DNA of 64,000 nucleotides from Paralvinella palmiformis (GCA_025642065.1 JAODUP010000941.1:127001-191000), one strand, 5' to 3'; positions 11,701 to 53,971 are shown, counted from the stretch's first letter. Translations and numbers: made by a program. Notes: generated from the letters alone by a model not told the origin.

Positions 11701-12795
11701 AAACTATCGACCTGTATCGAACTTACCCACGCTGTCAAAGATCATTGAAAAACTGGTAGTAACGCAAATAAAAGACCATATGCTAGTACATAGACTTGAC
11801 GAAAAGATGCAGTCAGCAAACAAAGTGGGCATAGCTCTGAGACAGCACTTCTGCGTTTGAAAAACGACTTGTCGGAGGCAATCGAAGGAAGGAAGGCTGT
11901 GGTTCTGGTCCTATTAGATTTATAGGCGGCATTTGACACCATTGACCATGAAATCATGTATAGCAAATTGGAGAGACTCCTAAGGCTCAGCGGAAAACAC
12001 TTGGCCTGGTTTCGCTCGCATCTCGCTGCTCAGACTCAATGTGTATCTGACGAATAGGATTTATCTGAAGTTCTGTGTTTGCTGTTCGGGGTGCCACAGG
12101 GATCAGTCCTGAGACCGATACTGTTCATCATATATACTATACCTTTGTCCAGAATAGACATGGAATACAGATATATATGTATGCAGATCATACTCAACTA
12201 TATGTGTCATATGGCACCACTGACATGGAACAGAGGTAAGAAGTTAATGAACATATAGAAAATTTCATTAGTAACACACAGTCCTGGCAGATCACACATA
12301 AACTACAACTAAACAGTAACAAAACCGAGTATGTATGATCGGAAGTATGATCACATCAATCAGATAATGAAGGAGCTTCACTGGCTTCCAGTAATTAAAC
12401 GGGTTTAATTCAAGACACTCATGATCACATACAAGGCATTAAATGGTCAAACACCGATCTATTTGACAGAACTGCTTAATGAGAAGGCTAACACTTGAAC
12501 AATAAGATCATCTGGTGAACTGATCCTTGCCGTACATAAATACAAACTCCAAACATATGGACTGAATGCCTTGAGTGTTGATGCGCCAACATTGTTAACT
12601 AATCATATTATAAATTCTAGGTCAGTAATGTTTTTTAAACATGTTAAAATATTCCTATTTAATTATTTTAATTGTTAACGTACTCATTATATTTAGTCAT
12701 TTTTAAAAACATCTCTTTCTTTTACAGTACAGCGCCTCAGAATAGGGTTACCTGGTTTTGACGATTTATAAATATAGATTATTATTATTATTATT
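8720..12795 (+). mobile_element. 5'-truncated APE-type LINE (CR1/Jockey-like), interrupted by another LINE
   Basis: The left part (8733-9482) encodes the apurinic endonuclease: LINCQSMCNK near the start, ILTETWLSG, then AGDYNIHW. The right part (from 11115) resumes with the linker (ATVPWYNQTIQAEKRDRRRM) and the reverse transcriptase: KPLIKKSDLD, LKNYRPVSNLPTLSKIIEKL, VVLVLLDL, AAFDTIDHEI, GVPQGSVL and a YADH box in place of YADD near 12180. A conserved C-terminal piece (IMKELHWLPV) follows. Frameshifts and stops are many, so it is dead. It ends in (ATT)n at about 12775-12800 after a CAGCGCCTC phrase, as in CR1-like LINEs of marine invertebrates. The second LINE is inserted at 9488-11114. Confidence 0.85.
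9488..11114 (-). mobile_element. LINE fragment inserted in reverse inside the first LINE
   Basis: Read on minus, it starts within the reverse transcriptase (LKNYRAVSNLPFLSKILEE at about 10930, GHSTETVLLKVHHDI). It continues with STWMSANMLKLNEEKAGLII near 10370 and the C-terminal domain ALITSRLDYGNALLCGLP and KREHMTPVLNSLLWLPV near 10040. It ends with a GCGCTATATAA phrase and a (TTA)n tail at 9484-9500. It is 5'-truncated, as usual for target-primed insertion. The flanking GATAA at 9483-9487 and 11115-11119 is a likely target-site duplication. Joining the outer LINE across it restores that element's coding order. Confidence 0.85.
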
Positions 12796-12899
12796 ATTAT
12801 AGTATTCACGTGCCATGTCATTGATAGATTTATAAGTTATTAGTAAAATCATTAAATGGATACGCTGACTAACAGCTAGCCAATATGGTATTTGAAGAA

Positions 12900-13372
12900 T
12901 TCAGATTGTTTTATTAGCCCAGCCCCTGTGAACTGTTGGAGAATATCCAACTAGCCCCGGCATTGAGGGACCTGTCTAATGCTGAGAGAATTACTGTCCT
13001 AGATCTACCCAGCCTCTACTATAGACGAGCTAGAGGTGACATGATAAAGACATATAAACACATGACTGGAATATACACAGTAAATACTGAGTACATCAAA
13101 CCATATACATCATTCACTAGGGGTTACAGTTTCAAGTTAAAGAAAGATCAGTGAAACATATCAGGCAACAATACTACAGCAACAGGATTTTAAACTCAGG
13201 GAATATGTAGCCTGCTGAAGTGGTTAGTGCACTCTCACTAAATGCACTTAAAAACAGACTGAATAGTTATTGGCGGCAGTATAAATATAGCCAACATTCG
13301 GTACATGATGCGTATAATTTGAATAAGTCAAATTTAGAAAGGCCTCGATCTGATACAGGCTGTGTAACCTAA
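12900..13372 (+). pseudogene. C-terminal fragment of a third LINE
   Basis: The frame at 12936-13154 reads LAPALRDLSNAERI, then LDLPSLYYRRARGDMIKTYK, then TRGYSFKL. After one or two stops it continues with NSGNM...VVSALSLNALKNRLNSYW. The LPSLYYRRxRGDMI phrase marks the end of the ORF2 protein in CR1/Jockey-type LINEs. Nothing upstream of this domain remains. Confidence 0.75.
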
Positions 13373-14129
13373 CTAAAATCAGTACCGAGTGAGTATGTCT
13401 AAAATCCGTCAGCGGAAATTTCAGGGTTTTTTTCTATTTGAATTACTATCTTGTTTTCCGGGTATAAATCCCCTCCTCTACGTCTTTGTTAAAATGTAGA
13501 TATTTGTAAAAGGAGTGAAGGAACCAACTGTACAGAAATTAAAATAATACATATAATCCCGCCATTTTAACCGTAAACGTCAATATTCCGGATATGTTAT
13601 GATCATGCCAAAAACTAACTCTTACGTACCGTATTGTCATGCCACTAGTAAGCGATATAAACCTTTAAGTTGGCATGTGTTGGCCGCAGGATGACACGCT
13701 GAGAAGTTGAGTTGTTTTAATTCGAAATGACAATCTCCGAGTTACTTTGAACTGAACGGAGGTGTGTGAGCTTCACTTTCTAGGACAAACACCATGATTT
13801 TCCTCCTTTTTTATTTTTAACTGAATATGAGGAGGTCGAAGAACCTACGACGAAAAGACCTCAACAATATTATCTTGGACACCAGAATGGACAGGTCTGA
13901 TAAGAGAGTATAACAAGAAGGTAACAGATGATTAACGGTACAACTTTGTTTTGACACCAGCAAAGTTGTGCTATTCGGAGAATGATATTATAGGGTGGGG
14001 GTTAATCTGATCATGATGACAAAATATTTTACATGATCTGAGATTAGAAAGATTCTGTATAAATAACATAACCGTAATTTTAATGTAATACAACACTAAT
14101 TTATGTTTGGCATCAAATTTTTATAATTA

Positions 14130-15859
14130 CCCAGCAGGTACACTACGTAGTATTCACGTGAATTCTACGTAATTCATTTGAATCTATGTAATTATTTCTA
14201 CGTGAAATCTACGTCCCAATTTACACATCAAATCTACGTAGAAATTACGTACTGGTTTTCACCTAAAATTTACATTGAATCCATCTCATACTATCATTCA
14301 TGCAATAATACAAAAATATCACAATAAATCACAATTTATTTAATAAAAATACAACTTTTTAAATCGTATTATTAGCAATGTTAAGATATGAAACTTAAGA
14401 CAAACTAAATATAATCTACATAACATATTGCAGGAATAGCACTTGTCTAAATTGAAAGAATAGAGAATATAAATAGAATTAATACGACTACACAAGAAAT
14501 AAGCATACATATCAGTTGTATACAAATACGCTCAAAACATTGATCAGATAAATTATGGTATTTCACAATATATTTACAAAATAAGAATTTATTTAAACCT
14601 TTAATATCAGTAGCACCAGAGATTAACAAGATAAATTTTACATGTCTCAATAAATGTACATAGATTGTAATAATCATATTATACACCCAAAACAAATTAA
14701 AACAAGGGCTCTACTGATATGAGAGCTCCATTTTCCTATGATCTAAATATTTTGTTACCTTGGAGGTCTGTTAAATACCTGGGTTTTGCACATTCTAGCT
14801 AACTGATGGTACCATTATCTAAGTTTAACACAAAATTCTCTTTGAGAAACAGTGAGTACAAAGTGGCACGAATCAAGGCAAATATGTTAACAAATTCTTA
14901 GTAATTTTTAGTAAAGGTCAGTTAAATGTCAAGGTTAATATTTTATGTGACATGCACAACTACTTGTAATATAACTGTTGGTACCATTACCTGAGTTTGA
15001 TAACCAACATTTCTATGAGACATAATTTCATTTTGACAGAGGAATATATAATTATAAATATTCCATTCAAACACATTTACAAAAGTAAACAGCAATAAAC
15101 TATGTAGTGCACACGATTTGCATAGTTTGGGCTGTGGACTCATATATTTATTTATTAATTATTAACAAATCACATTACATCTATGATATATATATATTAC
15201 TATCATACACAACATAATGTTTTGAACATGGAAATTTGAATTCTTCTCACTCTCTAGCACTAGCAGGTGCACCACCTTCTTTACTCTCCTTCTGTTCCAC
15301 AGATCACCCTAAATAGATATGATAATTAACTTGTAAATTAAGAATTCTTAATTTGATTGAAATGAAGGGATTGAATTGAAGGTTTACTATATACTGACAA
15401 CATGCAGGAAGTCAAGAATTCTCCTCAGATATAATTATAAGTATTTATAATTTAACAGAACTTTTCCTCTTATAAACAAATACATAATTACTCACCTGTG
15501 ACATAACTTTGGTAGGTTTTATGGTATCCTAGCTTCCTCTTACAGGGTAGTTGTTATTTCTCATCAGTGATCAAATGATGTTTCTAGCGTTGTTCCATTA
15601 TTATGATGTATACACTCTTTCTCTCTAGTCTATAATGATAATCATGACATTTGAATCAATACTCATTAATGTAATTAATAGCCAAGTACAGTTTTATTAT
15701 ATTAGCCTGAAACGATTACAAAAAGGATGACTAGATAATGGCAAAAGAACATTTGTGTTTTTCGTAGTTTGAATTGTTAGATCTAGATCTACAAAGAGCA
15801 GCTTTAATATTTGTTTTATTCTCGTCTTAGGAGGTTTACTCAGGGATTTTGTCCGGATA

Positions 15860-15904
<45 letters not shown>

Positions 15905-16241
15905 TTTCACTTAATTACTACCTTAGTATTGTTAACATTTTGTTTAATATACCTACCGATTATCATGGAGGTTCGATGAAACCGCTAAATTAAAAACATC
16001 AGCAAACATGGAGAAAGCTTTGATGCACCATGGGAAATATTTTGTGTTTGCACGACCATGATGATAATCATAACGTGAAGTTGTTAAGCGCACACATAGT
16101 ATTTACGTAAAATGTACGTGTTAAAAATTACCATGCAGTAATAAACACATTGACACGTCGCTATCGACACGTAACACAAGTAAAACACGTCGAGATACGT
16201 AACGAACGTACACTACGTGTTATTTACGTATATGAGCTGGG
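14130..16241. mobile_element. ACGT-rich DNA element inserted inside the previous element
   Basis: It starts CCCAGCAGGTACACTACG and ends ATATGAGCTGGG, so the outer 6 bp are inverted (CCCAGC/GCTGGG). Both ends are packed with ACGT: at least seven within the first ~120 bp and about nine within the last ~170 bp. This resembles the subterminal transposase-binding repeats of cut-and-paste elements. The uninterrupted copy of the host element (around 34815-34825) shows the empty site. I find no recognisable transposase inside. Short frames near 15240-15310 on minus may be an old terminal exon. The superfamily is not identified. It contains a (TA)n run at 15862-15904. Confidence 0.65.
15862..15904. 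repeat. (TA)n microsatellite
   Basis: About 21 TA units inside the ACGT-rich element. Confidence 0.9.
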
Positions 16242-16690
16242 TGGGTACAGTGTCTTTGTAAGGATTGACTGAAACAGTGAAAGGCGCAAATAAAATGAAA
16301 TTTACTATTATTAGTATCCATCAGATCATAGATAATAATATTGATAAATAAAGTGTAATTTATCATATTATCATACACATAAATAATAAATTAAATTTAC
16401 CAATATACTGGACTCTATTCTTCTTCTTTTCGTTAAATATAATTTTAGTGTGATTTACTACGAACACCACATTTTAACAGTCTTTGTTATGTGCAGTGAA
16501 TATTATTGTACTATGGTTTACAATGTTGAATACCACACTTTACTATCATTTTATAAAGTAGCAATGACGGACGATTAGCATATAGTTATAATCTGATTTT
16601 CAGTTTTGGAATACAATTTTTCAACACTGCCGGTTTTTTCGGTGTCGAGTTAAACGGTACGCTTTTGGTATGATTATAACAGATCGTACA

Positions 16691-17400
<710 letters not shown>

Positions 17401-17439
17401 ATTATTCATGTCCTTTCTACTACAGAATCTGTACGTTGA

Positions 17440-17601
17440 AACATCCATTGCAAGAATGCCACAGACAAGCACATTGAGGGAGCTATGCGGGAATGGTTTA
17501 GAAAGGATGGTGACTGGAAGGGAGGAAGAAACAAAAGGAAACAGAATCAGATCCAAGAAGCCACACGTCTGCAGACTGAATTTGAGTCAGTACTAACATA
17601 G
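17440..17601 (+). CDS. Possible terminal exon of an unidentified, basic protein
   Basis: A frame open from a TGA at 17437 runs to TAG at 17599. It reads HCKNATDKHIEGAMREWFRK, then DGDWKGGRNKRKQNQIQEA, then TRLQTEFESVLT and stop. Its strongly hydrophilic, helix-like composition is unlike the AT-driven frames around it and has the look of a protein C-terminus. AG dinucleotides at 17425 (TACTACAG) and near 17453 could be acceptors, though only the second is in an open frame. I do not recognise the family; a worn transposase is possible. No upstream exon was found. Confidence 0.25.
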   Translation, partial: NIHCKNATDKHIEGAMREWFRKDGDWKGGRNKRKQNQIQEATRLQTEFESVLT

Positions 17602-18597
17602 AACTAATATGATGTCTTGTTATTTGTAATGTGTCACATTCTTTCATTTTTTATCGGTGGGATCAATTAATATAACATACCTTTTATGCTTTGCTACTTT
17701 TTGTTTTCAAAATTACAATTACAATACTGCATTAAATATTACTAAACGAAATGCAGTCAATTTGTATATAAGAAAGTAGCTGTATCAGTAAGCATATCAT
17801 AGTAAAAACAAACTAATATTTGAAAAACATATTTTTATCATAACTTGCAAGTTATGCTAATAATCTGTCTTAGTTGAAGAACTGTTCTTTAGCCATGTAT
17901 TGCATTTTTAATATTATTACTTTTTAAATATATGTTAATATTTTTTATATTAATGTATAATTGCCTACAGGCTTGGTATTTAATGTGCTATTCTAGATAG
18001 CCTGTCTGCCAGTCAGTTTAAATAACATAATAGTAATTATGTTGATTTTATTTCAAAGATATTTGTAAAAACAAGTCTGGTGTTCGGACAGAAATGTTTT
18101 TTAACGAACATTTGAAAAATATATTGTTATATGTTAATAATCGGCCTTAGTTGAAGTGTTCTTTAGCCATGTATTGTATTTTTAGTACCTGTGTCATGTA
18201 TAGTTGCCTACAGGATTAGAATTTATGTATTATTCTAGATAGCCTATCTTTCAGTCACTTTAAATAACAAAATAGTATGATTTCAAAGATATGCTATTTA
18301 TTTTATTGGTAAAAATGTCCAGTGCTTAGGCTGAAATGTAATTTATACACTGTACCTCCCCCTTTCTTGTCATACACGTTTTTACATATTTGATATCGCT
18401 GTATTGTTTGTATTTCAATACTTGCACTAATTAAGATGATGTAGAAAAATCACTGAAATAAAGAATCATATTGTATCTTCAGAACATAATTGTTTAAATT
18501 CACTGAATATCATTCAAGAGGGAATCGATAGAGTATGACAGAGAGTATATTGGCAATTTAGTTAGGATTAATTAAAGTACAAATGCGATTCATTAGT
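17602..18597. repeat. No gene; diverged ~300-bp direct repeat
   Basis: Sequence around 17810-18050 recurs at about 18105-18320. Both copies carry the phrases CTTAGTTGAAG..CTGTTCTTTAGCC, CATGTATTG and ATTCTAGATAGCC in the same order. It is probably an old tandem duplication or two copies of a repeat. Nothing coding is visible. Confidence 0.5.
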
Positions 18598-18744
18598 ATA
18601 TCGGGCATACATCGGCTCGATATCGGCAACATTGGAAGCCGATATGCAGATATCGGGCCGACGTAGACAATTGGGAGGCCGATGTTCACCCGATATAGTT
18701 GATATCGATTTCGACATCGGACCGATATTGGTGCCGACATATCC

Positions 18745-18752
<8 letters not shown>
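18598..18752. repeat. Small palindromic element built of CCGATAT/ATATCGG words
   Basis: Within 155 bp, ATCGG or CCGAT occurs about a dozen times on the two strands. The ends are inverted copies of each other (TATCGGGCATACATCGGC at the left; the complement of GCCGACATATCCCGATA at the right). Its GC content stands out from the flanks. It abuts a (TA)n run at 18752-18798. It looks like a MITE or fold-back element. Confidence 0.6.

Positions 18753-18798
<46 letters not shown>
18752..18798. repeat. (TA)n microsatellite
   Basis: About 23 TA units directly after the CCGATAT-rich element. Confidence 0.9.
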
Positions 18799-18809
<11 letters not shown>

Positions 18810-19051
18810 GAATAAATAGTTGGATATATTTGAGTTCCATATATATTGGTAACACCACATGTAAGTGTTAACGTGGTAAAACAATAGCGCAGGCGCTTTC
18901 AGCTTAATATATATTTGATTATATCAGGCGGTTGATCATAGGTGAGTCTTGGGTGCATCCCCATGTAAGTGCGTATTTTGTAATCATCAAAGATCGGGCG
19001 GAGCCGACGGTATCCAGACCAATGTAATTGGTTAAATGCTCACTTGGGGTG

Positions 19052-19055
<4 letters not shown>

Positions 19056-19110
<55 letters not shown>
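19056..19110. repeat. (TA)n microsatellite before a SINE
   Basis: A TA run directly abuts the SINE that begins at 19111. A matching run (19529-19587) follows the SINE, so the SINE sits inside, or duplicated, a TA tract. Confidence 0.9.
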
Positions 19111-19114
<4 letters not shown>

Positions 19115-19523
19115 GCTGTGCCAAACTAGTGAGCTCCGGTGGCCTAGCGGTTAAGCACCCGGCATTTGGTGCCAACGGTCACAGGTTCGAACCCCGCAAG
19201 AGGTCGAAACCTTTCCAGAGATTAATTTCTCGGCTCACAACATCGTGGGTGGGAGAGACCACGTTAAATGGCGCTGTCGTCTCCACTGAATTATTTAAGA
19301 TAAAGGGGGATGTTACTCTCTCCCCCCCCCCCGAGGACGTAAAACACTCTGGCGGCTCCATCTTTCCGTACTGCTCACCTGTGAGTGGTGGGGGAGGAGA
19401 TTTCTCAACCACTCCAACATAGAGGCTGTGCCGAATAAGCGACAACCTGGGGATTTCCCCCGAAAAACTAAAACAAGCTGTGACAAACTAGCGACTGCCT
19501 GTGGAAACTCCCCGAACTACAAG

Positions 19524-19526
<3 letters not shown>
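19111..19526 (+). mobile_element. tRNA-derived SINE, near-complete
   Basis: A tRNA-like head at about 19131-19200 carries an RNA polymerase III A box (TGGCCTAGCGGTTAAGC) and B box (GGTTCGAACCCC) at normal tRNA spacing. A non-tRNA body of about 300 bp follows, including CTCGGCTCACAACATCG and a C-run near 19325. The phrase AGAGGCTGTGCC occurs both at the start (19111) and near 19421. Parts of the body recur rearranged at 3297-3712. It lies about 400 bp upstream of the carrier gene's start codon and in the same orientation. No CCA end or intact tRNA fold is seen, so it is not a functional tRNA. Confidence 0.8.

Positions 19527-19528
<2 letters not shown>

Positions 19529-19587
<59 letters not shown>
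19529..19587. repeat. (TA)n microsatellite after the SINE
   Basis: About 29 TA units, then unique sequence leading to the carrier gene. Confidence 0.9.
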
Positions 19588-19592
<5 letters not shown>

Positions 19593-19918
19593 GACAAGGT
19601 TCTGGATCATTATGGTTCTAGTATATTGGTAACACCACAGCACATGTAAGTGTTAACATTGTAAAAATGGTAAATTAATTTCTGGATTTAATTTCTTTTC
19701 CGGAATTGGAATTGACCATCATTTCCCATTTCGGAGTTGAATTGACCACATGTGTGTCTATAATATCTACTTATTTTAAATTTAGCGAATAAATGTACCA
19801 GAATGATATTACCTTCTGATTGGCAATTACAGTTTGTATGTCATCGGATGTATTCCATTATGAGAACTATGCAGGTCGAGAAAGTTAAGGAAACCGTAAT
19901 ATTTTGAAGTTGATTAAG

Positions 19919-49984
<30,066 letters not shown>

Positions 49985-50840
49985 ACCAGGGAAGTGTTCA
50001 TTTCATCGAGGTTATTTATTTGTATTAAACACTTGTTGCAGCATCTTCTAGCTTAAGAAAAAATATGCATTCATTTATTATCAGATGTTGTTTATAATAG
50101 AATGAAATTGATTGAATTGATTGAAAAACAGTAGAAATTATTTTGGTCTATAAAGGAAGTTATGTGAACATTTGAGAATATAGATTGGTTTGGTGTTTCT
50201 GATTTTTATAACTACAAAGTTATTTAATGATGAATTCTTTATAACTTAATGACTACATTAACAAACAATATTATTCTTTTATGCTGTACATGTTTGCTTC
50301 AGAATCTCCAAATGTTTAAATATATGACTTGGTATTTATGCATGCTTAATGTTGTGATGTTTTCTGATATACCAAACATTTTTTACTGGTTAAATGAAAT
50401 AGTATATTATAATACACAATTTGAGGTAAGTCCACTGGAAAACAGTGCTCAGTTATACCTTACTAAGTGTGTTTCTGCATTTACTTAAAGATTATATTGT
50501 TTTTGTTTTATTCATATGAAAAGTATTTTTAATATGGAATATGTTTATTCTTGGCAAGGAATGTTATATAATTGCATTGTTTGTGTCAGTGTGGAGTAAA
50601 TATTTTTGTCAGTTAGAGTAGGTACTTATATGGGTGTGGAGTAAATGTTCATGTCAAGTAAGGATTAAGTGTTCTATCATTGTGTACTAAATAGCCTGAG
50701 TGACACTTAAGTGATATATCTGTTTTCACATCACTGATACTTGTTAATGCTACCACTCCAGTTTTTCAGTATGTCTGTCCAATTTGAGAGTTCTGCACTC
50801 AAAATTAAGATATATCACTAAGATTGTTGTTAATCACGTC

Positions 50841-50876
<36 letters not shown>

Positions 50877-51185
50877 ATGTGTGTTGTATGCTCTGCTCTG
50901 CCTTCTGTGTTTTGAGATATTGCTTTATAGTGAATCTCATAATGCCACATGATGATGTTTTATTATTGTTAAAGATATTAAACATCTTATAGTTTAAAAA
51001 CTAATCAATATACATAATGTTGATGCTGACTTAAAAATATAATATGGACATTTATTGAATGTGGTTTCTAACCTAAAAACATGATTTATTATCTGGACTA
51101 GTAAATTGAACTTCTCTTGTTTTAAATTTATGATTACAGTTTTAGTTATTAATATGCAACAGAATAAAGATTTCATTATTCAAAG
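49985..51185 (+). terminator. SCaMC: Likely SCaMC 3' UTR with polyadenylation signal
   Basis: No competing gene lies in this AT-rich stretch. AATAAA occurs at 51163-51168 (CAGAATAAAGATTT), a plausible cleavage signal about 1.2 kb after the stop. A (TA)n-(TG)n run lies at 50840-50883. The true 3' end cannot be fixed from sequence alone. Confidence 0.4.
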
Positions 51186-52695
51186 TGCTTAATGTAGTAG
51201 TTAACGATATAACAGCTTTCGTGTTTCTGAGCAGGTTTTTGTGATTTGGAACATTTTAAGTAAGCGTATTAAAATGACACCTGAGTGAAAATGTGGCATA
51301 AGTGATTGGTCTGATATTTAATAGTTAAACATCAGGTTTGTACTATTGTGTAGCTGTGTATCACCGTACCATTTGAACGAGCCATTTTACATTCTAACTA
51401 TTATGATTCTTTAAACTGCAAAACCAATTTATTTAAGTGAATATGGATTCTCAGAACTATTTCAAAATAGAGTTATATTGAATTAGAATCAAATCATGTC
51501 GAATAAAATTATCCCGATGATTTGGTACGGAATCAAATCTATCCACCAATTTTAACTGATGGATGACAAGGAAGCTGAACGTTAATAGACAACCACAGCC
51601 CTTACAAAATCTCCCTGAAACTAGTCCCAATTAAAGAGATGATTGTTGTACTCTGAGAATACAGTTAAGACTATAGGTGCAATATGAAATGTTTGTCAAA
51701 AATAAGTGTCAGACGCAACATGTGAAGCCTTAACGTAATACGAGAATAGTCCTATCTGTCAGTCACCCTCTCAGATGATAGAAAACACTATTTCTGATAT
51801 TAAGGTTGTGTAAGATCTGCATCTATAATCTCGGAAAATACAAAGAAAAGTTTCTGAAAAAGAGTAATGAATATAGACAACTCGTTGTCTATAGACAACT
51901 CATTGTCTATATTCATTTGCCATGTATGCATGCATACTGATATAGCCTTGGTTATTCACACATTGGCAAGATAAATACACATTACATATTGCTGTTCATC
52001 AAGTACTATATTCTATGAGTTATTTATATAATTTGTTCTGCTTTGTTATCATTGTAATAACACTCGTGTATTACTTGGTACTATTGAAGAATATATACAA
52101 ATTTTAATTCATGATGTCGATAACTGTTACATAAGATGATGATTGAGAATATTTTACAATGTTAACCGACATAATATATATTAGATATGGAATTCGTATT
52201 TCATAAGTACTTAATTAATTGCATGAAAGACGTGGATGATAATGTTAACTACAAAGGTTCCTTACTGAAACTCCATCTGAATGTTAAATTATATTCTTTT
52301 AATGACATCCAAATTGTTGTACCTGATCAAGGCTATCAAGATATGAGCATTCGATTAAACGTATTCACTATTATTAGAAGATATAAGAAGTGTTTATATT
52401 CCACAAAGATCGAGGGAAGTGGAAAAAAATAAAGTGAACTTCATATTAACAATGAACTCGATAGACAGTAATTCAACTGTATTTGTGTCACAATTTCCTT
52501 TTGCTGATAACAGCCATAATAAATAGAACAATGGCTCAGTCTTTGAAGCCGTTGTGTTTGAAACGAACCATCACAACTCCATTGCTCAAAAGATACGGAC
52601 TGAATAAGGAACACAAAGAATTATCGTTTCATATCTAAATTTCCTTTCGTGACACTGATGAAGGCTGCATAGCTGCGTTAATTACTTATTATCTG
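51186..52695. repeat. Intergenic; 46-bp palindrome at 51869-51914
   Basis: GAATATAGACAACTCGTTGT and its continuation to TTGTCTATATTC form a near-perfect palindrome with TCTATAGA at the centre. An 81-codon plus frame at 52187-52432 begins MEFVFHKYLINCMKDVDD; I do not recognise it, and it may be a relic. Confidence 0.6.
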
Positions 52696-52895
52696 CAGGC
52701 TTTCATATAATGGATCACCCGATGCTACTGAAACGTTTAGAATATTCATTTGATATCAGCGAAAAGGTATTAACCTGTGTAAAGTTGTACTTCACCGACA
52801 TAACTCGGTGTAGTTCAGTTACTGATATAACATTGCTGGATGTACGTCTTCATTTTGAGGTACCACGGATACGTTTTACGACCAAAGAATTATTG
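52696..52895 (+). pseudogene. LINE reverse-transcriptase fragment
   Basis: The frame from 52710 reads MDHPMLLKRLEYSFDISEKV, then LTCVKLYFTDITRC, then DVRLHFEVP. This is the stretch between the (A)FDTIDH motif and the GVPQGS motif of CR1/Jockey-type reverse transcriptase, and it breaks off at VPxI. It is followed by an opposite-strand LINE tail. Confidence 0.7.
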
Positions 52896-52944
52896 TAAGT
52901 ATACTCAACCAGTTAGTGAAATTATTAAACGCCGTAACATTAAT

Positions 52945-53475
52945 TATTAATCACAGTATTTAATATAGCGCCTTATTCAACTTTAATTTCTCTAAAACGA
53001 TTTACATTTAAATCACAATTAAAACATATTTCGAGCTCAAGTACACTTCATACATAATAAACTGATTTAAAATTATAAATACGCCAATTTAAAAAGTGGA
53101 TTTTAAGAACCTTACAAAATATGTCTACTTGATGCGAGTTTAAATTTGTTTGGCAACTTGTTCCACAGCCTGGGAGCTGATGATCGGAAGGATTTCCCTC
53201 CGTTCATTCCTGTATGGCTTTTTGTACTCTCAAGAATGAATAGAACCCGGATCGAAGCATTCTCAGTGGTATATAGTTTTCGATCAGATCGCTTAGATGT
53301 AGTGTTGCTGTTCCATTCAGTACTTTGAATGTAGGAAACAGGATCTTGTGGAGTAATCTGAGACGTAGAGGAAGCCAGTGGAGCTGGAATAAAACGTGTT
53401 ATATGTTCCCTTTTGCGATTGTATGTCACCAGACGTGCAACACAGTTCTGTAGTCGGTTTCTCAGAGGGGGGGGG
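52945..53475 (-). pseudogene. C-terminal and 3' end of a LINE
   Basis: On minus it reads RNRLQNCVARLVTYNRKREH, then after shifts a Pro/Leu stretch, then SFRSSAPRLWNKLPNKFKLA. The piece ends with AGGCGCTATATTAAATAC near 52960, the 3' untranslated signature also seen in the LINE at 9488. It is the C-terminal ~130 codons plus the 3' UTR of a CR1-like element. Confidence 0.75.
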
Positions 53476-53605
53476 GATATGCTAGTCTGATAGAAATCCA
53501 CTTGGACAGTTTTCCAGAAATCGCGTGTTTATAGGAAGTACCCTATAATTTTGCTTGTGAGCATTTCGCTCCGTAAAATTTCAAGTGAACCTTATAAAGC
53601 CATAA
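53476..53605 (-). repeat. Repeat shared, inverted, with 59822-59966
   Basis: GGATATGCTAGTCTGATAG...CCACTTGGACAGTTTTCC... is the reverse complement of the block at 59822-59966 with modest divergence. It abuts the LINE tail. It may be part of a DNA element or a LINE-associated segment; no coding is seen. Confidence 0.65.
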
Positions 53606-53796
53606 TATTACTGAAATACAATGGCTATATCCAAAAATAATATACCAGGTGAAATCTTTTCATTGGCCACATTCTATGAAGTATTTATGTTTTATTTGGC
53701 CTTAAAATAACGACATCAGCATGATTTCAATAATTAATTATATTTTACATATTAAACATCTGTATGTATATTTTCTTGTCCTAATGTTTTATGAGG

Positions 53797-53801
53797 GCTC
53801 T

Positions 53802-53870
<69 letters not shown>
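53797..53870. repeat. (TC)n-(TA)n microsatellite
   Basis: About 40 bp of TC units then about 33 bp of TA units, about 100 bp before the long inverted-repeat transposon. Confidence 0.9.
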
Positions 53871-53874
<4 letters not shown>

Positions 53875-53971
53875 ACTATATCATAACGAACAGGTATTAT
53901 TCCTCTTTTGTGCACATGAAAAATTATCCAAATCGGTTTAGTTTCTACAGAGTACTGAATAAAAGACACTA

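Larger units (their letters stand above)
13540..16690. mobile_element. Non-autonomous DNA element, copy 1, split by a nested insertion
   Basis: Two blocks, about 13545-13745 and 16244-16690, are near-identical to the left and right parts of the complete element at 34530-35370 and in the same order. The outermost ~80 bp of the ends seen in the other copy are missing on the left. The right block keeps an inverted-repeat segment (TTTTGGTATGATTATAACAG) that the other copy has lost. About 370 bp (13746-14112) is present here but absent from the other copy. A second element occupies 14130-16241. Confidence 0.8.

Noticed and set aside
19131..19200. Functional tRNA gene
   Set aside because: A and B boxes are present, but the acceptor and anticodon arms do not pair properly and a SINE body follows; the same applies at 20972, 27622 and 49372.
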